Source: a virus. Taken from it: a stretch of 30,654 nt of DNA. Positions 19,859 to 25,696 of the stretch are shown here, one piece after another. Made by a program: the position numbers and the translations under genes. How positions within the stretch are numbered: the stretch's first letter is position 1; each line of letters opens with the position of its first letter. Below the pieces are notes generated by a model. The model saw only the letters and a program-made list of their open reading frames with translations, was not told where the DNA came from and searched no databases. The stretch is taken from positions 1 to 30,654 of the IMG/VR virus record IMGVR_UViG_3300010885_064552, one strand, 5' to 3'.

Positions 19859-20182
19859 ATGAATTACGATTCTGATACACACCATTTTGATTGCGATTGT
19901 TCAAGTGCTCAACACATTTTTAGATTAACTTCCGAAAATGGATGGGATTCTGATTATCCACCAGAACTTCATATATCAATTCAACTAAATAAATATAAAA
20001 ATTTATATAGACGTTTTGTAATAGCAGTTAGATACTTTTTTGGATATGAGTGTAAATTTGGACATTGGGATATAGTAACTCTTAAAGAAGACGATTTAAA
20101 TCGTTTGATTGTTTTGCTACACCAGCACAGAATTAAGATCGAGAAACATAAGTTAGAGAAGGAAAAGAAAAATGCAACCTGA
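19859..20182 (+). CDS. small conserved-looking phage protein, unknown
   Basis: 107 residues from ATG 19859, 7 nt after tRNA-Ile. Starts inside the tRNA are rejected. Sequence MNYDSDTHHFDCDCSSAQHI, then a beta-rich middle (PPELHISIQLNKYKNLYRRF) and a charged C-terminal helix. The DCDCSS segment recalls a phage protein pattern I have seen but cannot name. No SD, and it is likely cotranscribed with the tRNA. It overlaps the next small gene by 11 bp. Confidence 0.7.
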   Translation: MNYDSDTHHFDCDCSSAQHIFRLTSENGWDSDYPPELHISIQLNKYKNLYRRFVIAVRYFFGYECKFGHWDIVTLKEDDLNRLIVLLHQHRIKIEKHKLEKEKKNAT

Positions 20183-20309
20183 TACTTGGGCTGGTGCCTT
20201 TAAAGAGTTTTTTAAACAAGCAGGTGCTGTTGGTGCTTTGTTGATTATGTGTTTGACTGTTGGTCAGTGTAGTGGATTTGTAGATATTTATCGATTATTG
20301 GGCAAATGA
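20172..20309 (+). CDS. 45-residue membrane peptide
   Basis: MQPDTWAGAFKEFFKQAGAV, then a hydrophobic stretch (GALLIMCLTVGQCSGFVDIY). One likely transmembrane helix at about 18-40. GGAAAAG precedes the ATG at 20172. Its TGA directly abuts the 3-prime end of the convergent endonuclease gene. Function unknown; small membrane proteins are common phage host-modifying factors. Short but well supported by SD and position. Confidence 0.55.
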   Translation: MQPDTWAGAFKEFFKQAGAVGALLIMCLTVGQCSGFVDIYRLLGK

Positions 20310-21014
20310 TTACATACGTTTTAAAATATTTTTTAAGTGTTCTTCAATTAAATTAAGATAAAAATTAGCTTTTGAAATTTTAAAATATTTATCTTTTGAT
20401 ACATCAATAATAAGAAGTTCTATTCCGGCCTCGTAACAACGAATAATTTTCTGCTTATCATTATTTTGAATTTTTTCTAGTTTATTGTTTCCATAAATTG
20501 GTTCATAATGAAAAATTCCATTAAGTTCGATAGCAAATTTTAATGTTGGAAAATAAAAATCTAATTCTGAACCTATTACCTGTTTGTTATTACACAATAT
20601 TTCTAAATCAGAAAAATTGGTTTTAATTTTATTTTCTAAATATATTTCAAGTTTTGAGCGTCTTATACCTTTTGCTTTATTTTTATTATTATATATAGCA
20701 GCGCAACTTGAAGAACAAAAAACGTGTTTCGAGTCCGATAACTGACTTATTCTTCTTTTTACTTGTTTTCCACACTGATTGTCGCATAACTTAGTTATAT
20801 TGTGTTGTTGTCCTATATTCTCTTTAGAACATTTGTCGCTACAGTAGAAACCACTCCAGCCTCTTTTCAAAGATTGAAATATTAATCTTTTAACTCTTAA
20901 GAAAGGTTCTTTACAAAACGAGCATACAATGCTAACTTTCTCACGCGACTTATAGGAATTCAGAATATTGTTATTTTGTATTATTTCTTCTATTGTATAA
21001 GTTATTTTATTCAT
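20310..21014 (-). CDS. Vsr-like/PD-(D/E)XK free-standing homing endonuclease
   Basis: 234 residues, minus strand. Three zinc-knuckle pairs (VCSFCKEPF, FYCSDKCSKE, KLCDNQCGKQ, FCSSSCAAIY) precede a nuclease domain at about 118-210: RSKLEIYLENKI, GSELDFYFPTLKFAIELNG, FHYEP, then ELLIIDVS. This is the E..D..E.N.H arrangement of Vsr-like EDxHD homing nucleases. Its start lies 10 bp from tRNA-Arg, which has an abnormal D arm, and it opposes its neighbours. It resembles the nuclease at 29076 in layout. Likely a selfish intergenic gene. Confidence 0.8.
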   Translation of the reverse strand: MNKITYTIEEIIQNNNILNSYKSREKVSIVCSFCKEPFLRVKRLIFQSLKRGWSGFYCSDKCSKENIGQQHNITKLCDNQCGKQVKRRISQLSDSKHVFCSSSCAAIYNNKNKAKGIRRSKLEIYLENKIKTNFSDLEILCNNKQVIGSELDFYFPTLKFAIELNGIFHYEPIYGNNKLEKIQNNDKQKIIRCYEAGIELLIIDVSKDKYFKISKANFYLNLIEEHLKNILKRM

Positions 21015-21024
21015 AAATTTATTT

Positions 21025-21096
21025 GCCCTGTCTGCCGGATGCAGCCACCGGTCTTCTAAACCAGTACGGAACGTTCGACTCGTTCACGGGGTGCCA
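21025..21096 (+). tRNA. tRNA-Arg (TCT) with reduced D arm
   Basis: Acceptor GCCCTGT/ACGGGGT, anticodon stem CCGGT/ACCAG (one mismatch) with loop CTTCTAA, T arm GAACG TTCGACT CGTTC, discriminator G and CCA. The D region is short: CTGC/GCAG with a 5-nt loop, and the usual two linker bases are absent. It may be functional but atypical, or degrading. Confidence 0.65.
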
Positions 21097-21161
21097 TATA
21101 ATAAATAGTAGTTACAATTCGAATTTATAATTTTAAAACACGAATAAAGCGCCAAATTAAT

Positions 21162-21314
21162 ATGCCACATTTTATTTCTAAATTACTACGTAAACTGATT
21201 AAACTACCACACCATATGTGTGATACCTGTTTAAACACTTTTGAACACACAACACTGAAAGGTGAATGTTTGTGTCATTTGTGTTATAAAAATAAGTATT
21301 TAAAAAACAAATAG
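21162..21314 (+). CDS. 50-residue zinc-ribbon-like protein
   Basis: MPHFISKLLRKLIKLPHHMC starts with a basic amphipathic helix, followed by CDTCLNTFEH and GECLCHLCYK, a treble-clef or zinc-ribbon arrangement of CxxC pairs. Function unknown; nucleic-acid or protein binding is possible. No strong SD (AATTAAT). It lies 24 bp before the TTG start of the next gene. Confidence 0.5.
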   Translation: MPHFISKLLRKLIKLPHHMCDTCLNTFEHTTLKGECLCHLCYKNKYLKNK

Positions 21315-21338
21315 ATACTTAGTATTAGAGGGTTATTC

Positions 21339-21635
21339 TTGAAAGACGATGAAATTGATTATGACAAAGCTGTAAGACTCGCTGAAATGATTCAACGAGC
21401 TATTAGCGATATTACAGATGCGGTTTCATACAACATCGACGAAGAAGACAACTATTCTAAACTAGCTACATACTCAGCATTGTTAACTGTCGCAGGTTAT
21501 TTTGAATTTAAATTAACACAAGACGGGTTTAAAACATCAGAATTAGATGTAACAAAAACAGGTGCTGAGAAATATGTGTTATCGATGATAACAGAAGAAT
21601 TAGAAACAATACCACAGAAAAAAGGCGATGCGTAA
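21339..21635 (+). CDS. small helical protein, unknown
   Basis: 98 residues. TTG 21339 is chosen because GAGGG lies six to seven bases upstream and no ATG is near. Sequence MKDDEIDYDKAVRLAEMIQR, all helical and acidic. No family recognised. It overlaps the dCMP deaminase gene by 8 bp, so the two are coexpressed. Confidence 0.65.
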   Translation: MKDDEIDYDKAVRLAEMIQRAISDITDAVSYNIDEEDNYSKLATYSALLTVAGYFEFKLTQDGFKTSELDVTKTGAEKYVLSMITEELETIPQKKGDA

Positions 21636-22053
21636 TTACAAGTTATATTGGGATGATATCTGGATGGGCTTGGCAAATGATATCTCCACTAAATCAAGTG
21701 ATCCACGATTAAAAGTTGGCGCTGTTATTGTCACCGAAGATAATGAAAGCGTTCTGGCTATTGGTTATAATGGTGATGAAAAAGGTGGAGATAACAAGCC
21801 AGATAGTTTAGAGCCAGGTTGTTCTAATTTCATTCACGCAGAAGTTAATGCTATTGCGAAAATGAATTATAATGATCCAAGACCAAGAAAAATGTATGTT
21901 ACACATGCACCGTGTGCTGTTTGTGCTAGATTAATCATTAATTCAAATATCAAGAAAGTAATTTACTGCTATCCATATAGAAGTGAACAAGGCATCGATA
22001 TTTTAAAGAAAAGAAACATCGAAGTCTTATCTTGCCATTCAGATTTTGAATGA
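21628..22053 (+). CDS. dCMP deaminase (cytidine/deoxycytidylate deaminase family)
   Basis: 141 residues. The zinc-binding and catalytic motif is complete: HAEVNAIAK (H70, E72) and APCAVCARLII (C96, C99). It begins with the family opening (DDIWMGLANDISTKSSDPR), followed by VGAVIV. The expected reaction is dCMP to dUMP, feeding dTMP synthesis during phage DNA replication. It overlaps both neighbours (8 bp and ATGA), so it is translationally coupled. A broader C-to-U family member cannot be excluded, but length and motif spacing favour dCMP deaminase. Confidence 0.92.
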   Translation: MRNYKLYWDDIWMGLANDISTKSSDPRLKVGAVIVTEDNESVLAIGYNGDEKGGDNKPDSLEPGCSNFIHAEVNAIAKMNYNDPRPRKMYVTHAPCAVCARLIINSNIKKVIYCYPYRSEQGIDILKKRNIEVLSCHSDFE

Positions 22054-22319
22054 TTACATTTTCTCTAACTTCCAACCAAGAACAAAAATTAAATCTTTGG
22101 TTGGAAGAACAAGAAAAAATTCTGATTCAAAAACAAAAGATTTCTATGTCAGAATCTGATTGGAAAGACTTAACATCTGATGGTGAATACCCTTATTATG
22201 GTGCCATCGGTGGCGGTATTCAATATATTTTTAATCCAACATCAATCGGAGTTGGCGTAAGGGTAAAATATTTACCAACCGGAGAAGAAATCGATTTAAC
22301 GGATTACGATGAATGGTGA
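22050..22319 (+). CDS. small protein after dCMP deaminase, unknown
   Basis: 89 residues (MITFSLTSNQEQKLNLWLEE...), ATGA overlap with the deaminase gene. N-terminal helix (LNLWLEEQEKILIQKQK), then a Gly-rich beta segment (YYGAIGGGIQYIFNPTSIGV) and an acidic end. No family recognised and no clear link to nucleotide metabolism beyond the operon. Confidence 0.7.
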   Translation: MITFSLTSNQEQKLNLWLEEQEKILIQKQKISMSESDWKDLTSDGEYPYYGAIGGGIQYIFNPTSIGVGVRVKYLPTGEEIDLTDYDEW

Positions 22320-22324
22320 TAGAA

Positions 22325-22639
22325 ATGTCAAACAAAACTCAACTAGAACTCAATTTAGAAATTCGTGTTGATGGACACGACAATAAAACAACAGTTAAAA
22401 TGCGTAAATACGTGGAAACTGGATTCATTCCACAACACGGTATGGAAATTATTGACAGTGGGATTGTTTTCCGAGTAAAATCCATAGCAATGGCTGGTCT
22501 TTTAGAATTAAAACACGTTGCAAATCCAGATTTTCGAAATCCGCAAGGTTTAGCACGTATGTCCAGAACAGCCGATGAAAAATGGTTGAATGACAAAGTG
22601 AATAGTTTTAAAAATCAAGGATGGTCAGTAGTTAAATGA
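22325..22639 (+). CDS. small basic protein, unknown
   Basis: 104 residues from ATG 22325 (GGTGAT upstream); ATG 22313, overlapping the previous stop, would add four residues. Begins MSNKTQLELNLEIRVDGHDN, beta-rich, with a basic C-terminal helix (WLNDKVNSFKNQGWSVVK). No family recognised. Overlaps the next gene by ATGA. Confidence 0.65.
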   Translation: MSNKTQLELNLEIRVDGHDNKTTVKMRKYVETGFIPQHGMEIIDSGIVFRVKSIAMAGLLELKHVANPDFRNPQGLARMSRTADEKWLNDKVNSFKNQGWSVVK

Positions 22640-22839
22640 AAAAAATTGATGTAGAAACATTTATCGAAACGTTACAGGAAGACTTGGTAGAATTTGAAGA
22701 AAACGTACACTCAGGAACCTTTCAGAATCGTAATGCCCATGAATGGTTTAAGCTTTTAAATGATTGGGTTGAATATGGTTTTTCCCGAAGGGCAACAGAA
22801 GAGTGGGAAGAATTTGGTGTAGACGAAGACGACAACTGA
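22636..22839 (+). CDS. small acidic protein, unknown
   Basis: 67 residues (MKKIDVETFIETLQEDLVEF...). Helical and strongly acidic with conserved-looking Trp residues (HEWFKLLNDWVEYGF). It may mimic nucleic acid by charge but no family is recognised. It is the last gene before the promoter of tRNA-Leu(CAA). Confidence 0.7.
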   Translation: MKKIDVETFIETLQEDLVEFEENVHSGTFQNRNAHEWFKLLNDWVEYGFSRRATEEWEEFGVDEDDN

Positions 22840-22846
22840 TCTCCCC

Positions 22847-22875
22847 TTGACAGATCAACCGCTCCATGCTAAGAT
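22847..22875 (+). promoter_or_regulatory. tRNA promoter with GATC
   Basis: TTGACA (22847-22852), 17 bp beginning GATC, extended -10 TGCTAAGAT (box 22870-22875). The start is predicted near tRNA-Leu at 22885. Confidence 0.85.
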
Positions 22876-22884
22876 GGAGCACAC

Positions 22885-22971
22885 GCCGGGATGGTGGAAC
22901 TGGCAGACACGGCAGACTCAAAATCTGCTGCTGGCAACAGCGTGAGGGTTCGACCCCCTCTTCCGGCACCA
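22885..22971 (+). tRNA. tRNA-Leu (CAA)
   Basis: Acceptor GCCGGGA/TTCCGGC, anticodon stem GCAGA/TCTGC with loop CTCAAAA, long variable arm (GCTGCTGGCAACAGC), T arm GAGGG/CCCTC, discriminator A and encoded CCA. It reads TTG. Confidence 0.92.
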
Positions 22972-22977
22972 TAAATT

Positions 22978-23220
22978 ATGATTACAAAAGAGAAAATTCA
23001 TCAAATTGGTAGTTTCATCGGTTCACTACCTGATATTGAAGTTACGTTAAAGTATCTTGTGGTTAATTACTTAAAGCTGTTTACTGAAAACGATAAGTTA
23101 AAAAACGAAGTTCTGAACCTTAAGAAAGAAAACAGCGACCTCTTGACAGAAGCTGCGGATCATGCTAGAATGGTGCAGGAGCTTGAAGCGGAACTAGAAG
23201 CATTCAAGACGATTCATTAA
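22978..23220 (+). CDS. small coiled-coil protein between two tRNA-Leu genes
   Basis: 80 residues from ATG 22978, 6 nt after the tRNA. The N-half is helical (MITKEKIHQIGSFIGSLPDI); residues 35-78 form a coiled coil (ENDKLKNEVLNLKKENSDLL). No SD; cotranscribed with tRNA-Leu(CAA). Its last 80 bp contain a full promoter (23143) for the next tRNA, so coding and promoter functions overlap. Confidence 0.65.
   Translation: MITKEKIHQIGSFIGSLPDIEVTLKYLVVNYLKLFTENDKLKNEVLNLKKENSDLLTEAADHARMVQELEAELEAFKTIH
23143..23171 (+). promoter_or_regulatory. promoter inside a coding region, with GATC in the spacer
   Basis: TTGACA (23143-23148), 17 bp, extended -10 TGCTAGAAT (box 23166-23171). GATC is four bases upstream of the -10. 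It points to tRNA-Leu(TAA) at 23227. Confidence 0.75.
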
Positions 23221-23226
23221 ACCTGT

Positions 23227-23313
23227 GCTCTGATGGTGGAATAGGTAGACACAGCAGACTTAAAATCTGCCGACCGAAAGGTCATGCCGGTTCGATTCCG
23301 GCTCGGAGCACCA
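23227..23313 (+). tRNA. tRNA-Leu (TAA)
   Basis: Acceptor GCTCTGA/TCGGAGC, anticodon stem GCAGA/TCTGC with loop CTTAAAA, variable arm GACCGAAAGGTC, T arm GCCGG/CCGGC, discriminator A and encoded CCA. It reads TTA. Confidence 0.92.
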
Positions 23314-23316
23314 AAA

Positions 23317-23700
23317 ATGAAAAGTAAAGAAAAAGGCGATATCGCAGTAGCAAAAGCAATTAGCTATTATATGCAAACCGGTTACGAAGTTTTGCTTCCT
23401 ATTGGGGATAAACGACCATATGATTTAGTCCTTGAAGATACTCAAGGAATCTTAATAAAAGTTCAATGCAAATATACTTCTCATGAGAGTGACTATGGTA
23501 TTTATCAAGTTCCATTAAGAGTGATGGGTGGTAATCGAAGCTATAATACTGCCAAATCATATGACAAGAAAGATTTCGATATTCTTTTTGTCTATACTTC
23601 CGATAGAAGTATGTATGCAATACCATTTAAAGACATTACTGCAAAAAATTCTATAAGTCTTGGCGAATTATATTTAAAATATAAAATAATGGAGAATTAG
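23317..23700 (+). CDS. PD-(D/E)XK homing endonuclease wedged between tRNA genes
   Basis: 127 residues from ATG 23317, 3 nt after the tRNA-Leu CCA; starts inside the tRNA are rejected. The pattern KGDIAVAKAISYYMQTGYEV, IGDKRPYDLVLED and ILIKVQCKYT (D, then Q-x-K) is the PD-(D/E)XK core of the I-Ssp6803I/Holliday-resolvase-like family, whose founding homing member is tied to a tRNA intron. The last codons ATG GAG AAT TAG lie inside the 5-prime acceptor strand of tRNA-Tyr. It is therefore fused snugly into the tRNA array. Activity and target are unknown. Confidence 0.75.
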   Translation: MKSKEKGDIAVAKAISYYMQTGYEVLLPIGDKRPYDLVLEDTQGILIKVQCKYTSHESDYGIYQVPLRVMGGNRSYNTAKSYDKKDFDILFVYTSDRSMYAIPFKDITAKNSISLGELYLKYKIMEN

Positions 23701-23779
23701 CCCGTTAAAGTAGGCGGTTCGGTCTGTAAAACCGAAATCTCTTTGATCCAAGTGGGTGCGATTCCCTCATTCTCCACCA
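23691..23779 (+). tRNA. tRNA-Tyr (GTA)
   Basis: Acceptor GGAGAAT/ATTCTCC, anticodon stem TCGGT/ACCGA with loop CTGTAAA, long variable arm, T arm GTGGG region with loop TGCGATT, discriminator A and encoded CCA. Its first 10 nt overlap the end of the upstream nuclease gene. Confidence 0.88.
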
Positions 23780-23827
23780 GAGTTTAAACTTTCTCTAAAA
23801 AAGTCTTCGTTAATTAAGGAAATAAAT

Positions 23828-24073
23828 ATGTCATCAAATCGCGCACTAACCTACCTCAAGTCAGAAATTCGTTCACGTGTTCTCGAAAACGGAACAGTAT
23901 CTGCCGCTGATGTTGTTAATGTAATGCGCCTTCACCTTGAAGGATCAGAGCGTGGTGGTTTTGTAACCAAAGCCTTCCGTGACCTAGTAACAGAAGGACT
24001 CCTACGTCCAACACGTCGTACAGAACTTAACCGTAATACACGTCACCAAGTTACTGTCTATCGCGTTCGCTGA
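23828..24073 (+). CDS. small basic protein, possible winged-helix fold
   Basis: 81 residues from ATG 23828 with SD AAGGAA. Sequence MSSNRALTYLKSEIRSRVLE, then SAADVVNVMRLHLEGSERGG and a basic C-terminal beta hairpin (LLRPTRRTELNRNTRHQVTV). The helix-helix-hairpin order resembles a winged-helix DNA-binding fold, but no family is recognised. GC and codon choice (CGT, CTC) are more like the early genes at 1-2.5 kb than its neighbours, suggesting high expression. Followed by a strong terminator. Confidence 0.7.
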   Translation: MSSNRALTYLKSEIRSRVLENGTVSAADVVNVMRLHLEGSERGGFVTKAFRDLVTEGLLRPTRRTELNRNTRHQVTVYRVR

Positions 24074-24109
24074 TTTAGGCTGATTTGTTAGAAAAATTTA
24101 ATATCCTTC

Positions 24110-24138
24110 GAAACCCACTTAACCGTGGGTTTCTTTTT
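24110..24138 (+). terminator. Rho-independent terminator
   Basis: Nine-bp stem GAAACCCAC/GTGGGTTTC, loop TTAACC, tail TTTTT. It abuts tRNA-Ile(GAT) at 24139, so that tRNA needs readthrough or its own start. Confidence 0.85.
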
Positions 24139-24215
24139 GGACCGGTAGTTCAGTTGGTTAGAATGTCGCTCTGATAAGGCGAAGGTCGATAGTTCAAATC
24201 TATCCCGGTCCACCA
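24139..24215 (+). tRNA. tRNA-Ile (GAT)
   Basis: Acceptor GGACCGG/CCGGTCC, D arm with GTTGGTT loop, anticodon stem TCGCT/GGCGA with loop CTGATAA, T arm CGATAG TTCAAAT CTAT, discriminator A and encoded CCA. Confidence 0.92.
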
Positions 24216-24227
24216 TTTAAGGAACAT

Positions 24228-24773
24228 ATGAATTTTCGTAATGAAACTCGTCGTGAACGATACAATAAAAAGAAAATTATTTCTTCCAAACTACCTATTG
24301 AAGTATGTACCGTAAATTTCAAAGAGGAAGTGAATGTAGCGTTCGTACTTCGTAGTGCTGCTTGTTTTGGAGCAAGTGCTGTAAACGTAATTGGTTCAGT
24401 ACCAAAGCGTAAAACACTCGCAACACGTTCAGGAACACTACAAGATTACGTGCCGATTAATCAGTTCAGTAATCCACATGAGTTTCTCCAATACTGTAAA
24501 CAAAATTCTATTAAAATTGTTAGCGCAGAGTTGGACTCAGAAGCTGTATCAATTCATCGATATAATTTCTCGTCTGATCTAGAACAGTATAAAAAGATTT
24601 GTGTTGTTGTTGGTCACGAACAAGTTGGTATTCCCCCGGATATCTTGAAGAATAGTTCAAAGGTCTTTATTGATATGCCAGGAATTGGTTTTTGTTTGAA
24701 TACAAGTCAGGCAGCAAACATTTTTCTTTATGAAGTGACTAAACAAATTCTTAATTTAGGTCTAAATAAGTAG
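24228..24773 (+). CDS. SPOUT (TrmH/SpoU-type) RNA 2-prime-O-methyltransferase
   Basis: 181 residues, the minimal TrmH-type length without an extra RNA-binding domain. SPOUT motifs: NVAFVLRSAACFGASAVNVI (motif 1, with the catalytic Arg), VVGHEQVGIPPDIL (motif 2) and IDMPGIGFCLNTSQAANIFL (motif 3 of the trefoil knot). It should transfer methyl from AdoMet to a ribose 2-prime OH of tRNA or rRNA. Position between tRNA-Ile and tRNA-Thr suggests tRNA as substrate, perhaps Gm18 or wobble position 34, but the exact nucleotide cannot be told. AAGGA precedes the ATG. Confidence 0.88.
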   Translation: MNFRNETRRERYNKKKIISSKLPIEVCTVNFKEEVNVAFVLRSAACFGASAVNVIGSVPKRKTLATRSGTLQDYVPINQFSNPHEFLQYCKQNSIKIVSAELDSEAVSIHRYNFSSDLEQYKKICVVVGHEQVGIPPDILKNSSKVFIDMPGIGFCLNTSQAANIFLYEVTKQILNLGLNK

Positions 24774-24782
24774 AAGCTATTG

Positions 24783-24858
24783 GCCACCATAGTTAAAATG
24801 GATATAACTCCTGTTTTGTAATCAGGAATTACAGGATCATACCCTGTTGGTGGCTCCA
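24783..24858 (+). tRNA. tRNA-Thr (TGT)
   Basis: Acceptor GCCACCA/TGGTGGC, D stem AGTT/AACT, anticodon stem CCTGT/TCAGG (one T-T mismatch) with loop TTTGTAA, T stem ACAGG/CCTGT with unusual loop ATCATAC, discriminator T and encoded CCA. It reads ACA. Confidence 0.82.
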
Positions 24859-24874
24859 ATTCAAAAATAGCGAC

Positions 24875-25660
24875 TTATTCTACTTCATCTGGTATCTGTT
24901 CATTGACTGTCAACAGGAAGTCAACCAAAGCATAGTATGGAACAGCCATACAAACGTTTTGGAAGTCACTTATACCAGCAAACGTGATACCAACTAACTC
25001 ACCGTTTTCATTTAAAATACCAGAACCAGAACTACCATGCTGTGTTGGTATTGAATATAATGAAGCGTCCGAGTGTACAACACTGGAAAAAGTCTCACCA
25101 GCATAATATCCTTCAAACAATAATACTGCTTTACCATCGGAGATCCCGAATGGAGCAGCAATATTAAAAACTTTTTCCCCTCTTAATGGAGCAACCGGCG
25201 AGATCTGAACTGCCGGTTGCTTTATTTTTGTTACTAGCATCAAACAAATATCGTAAGTGGAGTCCATTGCTATTGTAGAAATTGCGTGTTGAGTATTTTC
25301 TACATCTATCGCTGCTCCGGTGATTGTGATTGGTTTTGCTTCGTCTGGGAACATAGAATCAACTCCACTATCATTACAAACATGCTTGGCAGTTAATACT
25401 TTTGTTTCATCTTTTGTCTGGCCGACTATTATTCCAGAAGCGACAGACTCAGCAACAATATTTCCATCTTTATCATATACTTGTTTTACGATCTTAACAA
25501 AAGAATCGTAAGGAAGTAGTGTCTGATTATGTTTGTGCGTGATATTTATGATCGAGTCTTTAATATCATCTAAACCAACGCAATTAGTGTATGAAACACA
25601 GTTTAGTGAGAAAACAGACAAAGAAAGGATTGCTAGTTTTAGTAAACGATTTATGCTCAT
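24875..25660 (-). CDS. secreted trypsin-like serine protease (S1/PA clan)
   Basis: 261 residues from the ATG at 25660. An N-terminal signal (MSINRLLKLAILSLSVFSLN) predicts export. The PA-clan triad is present: LTAKHVC (H93), STYDICLM (D137) and QHGSSGSGI (S211 within GSSG). Length and single domain suit an S1B/trypsin-like peptidase. A periplasmic or envelope target in the host, or a virion protein, is possible; no target is evident. It is antisense to all its neighbours and its start lies 36 bp from the divergent phoH gene, so a shared control region is likely. Confidence 0.85.
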   Translation of the reverse strand: MSINRLLKLAILSLSVFSLNCVSYTNCVGLDDIKDSIINITHKHNQTLLPYDSFVKIVKQVYDKDGNIVAESVASGIIVGQTKDETKVLTAKHVCNDSGVDSMFPDEAKPITITGAAIDVENTQHAISTIAMDSTYDICLMLVTKIKQPAVQISPVAPLRGEKVFNIAAPFGISDGKAVLLFEGYYAGETFSSVVHSDASLYSIPTQHGSSGSGILNENGELVGITFAGISDFQNVCMAVPYYALVDFLLTVNEQIPDEVE

Positions 25661-25696
25661 AAAAGTAACTAGTGATCTAAAATACAAAGGTATAAT

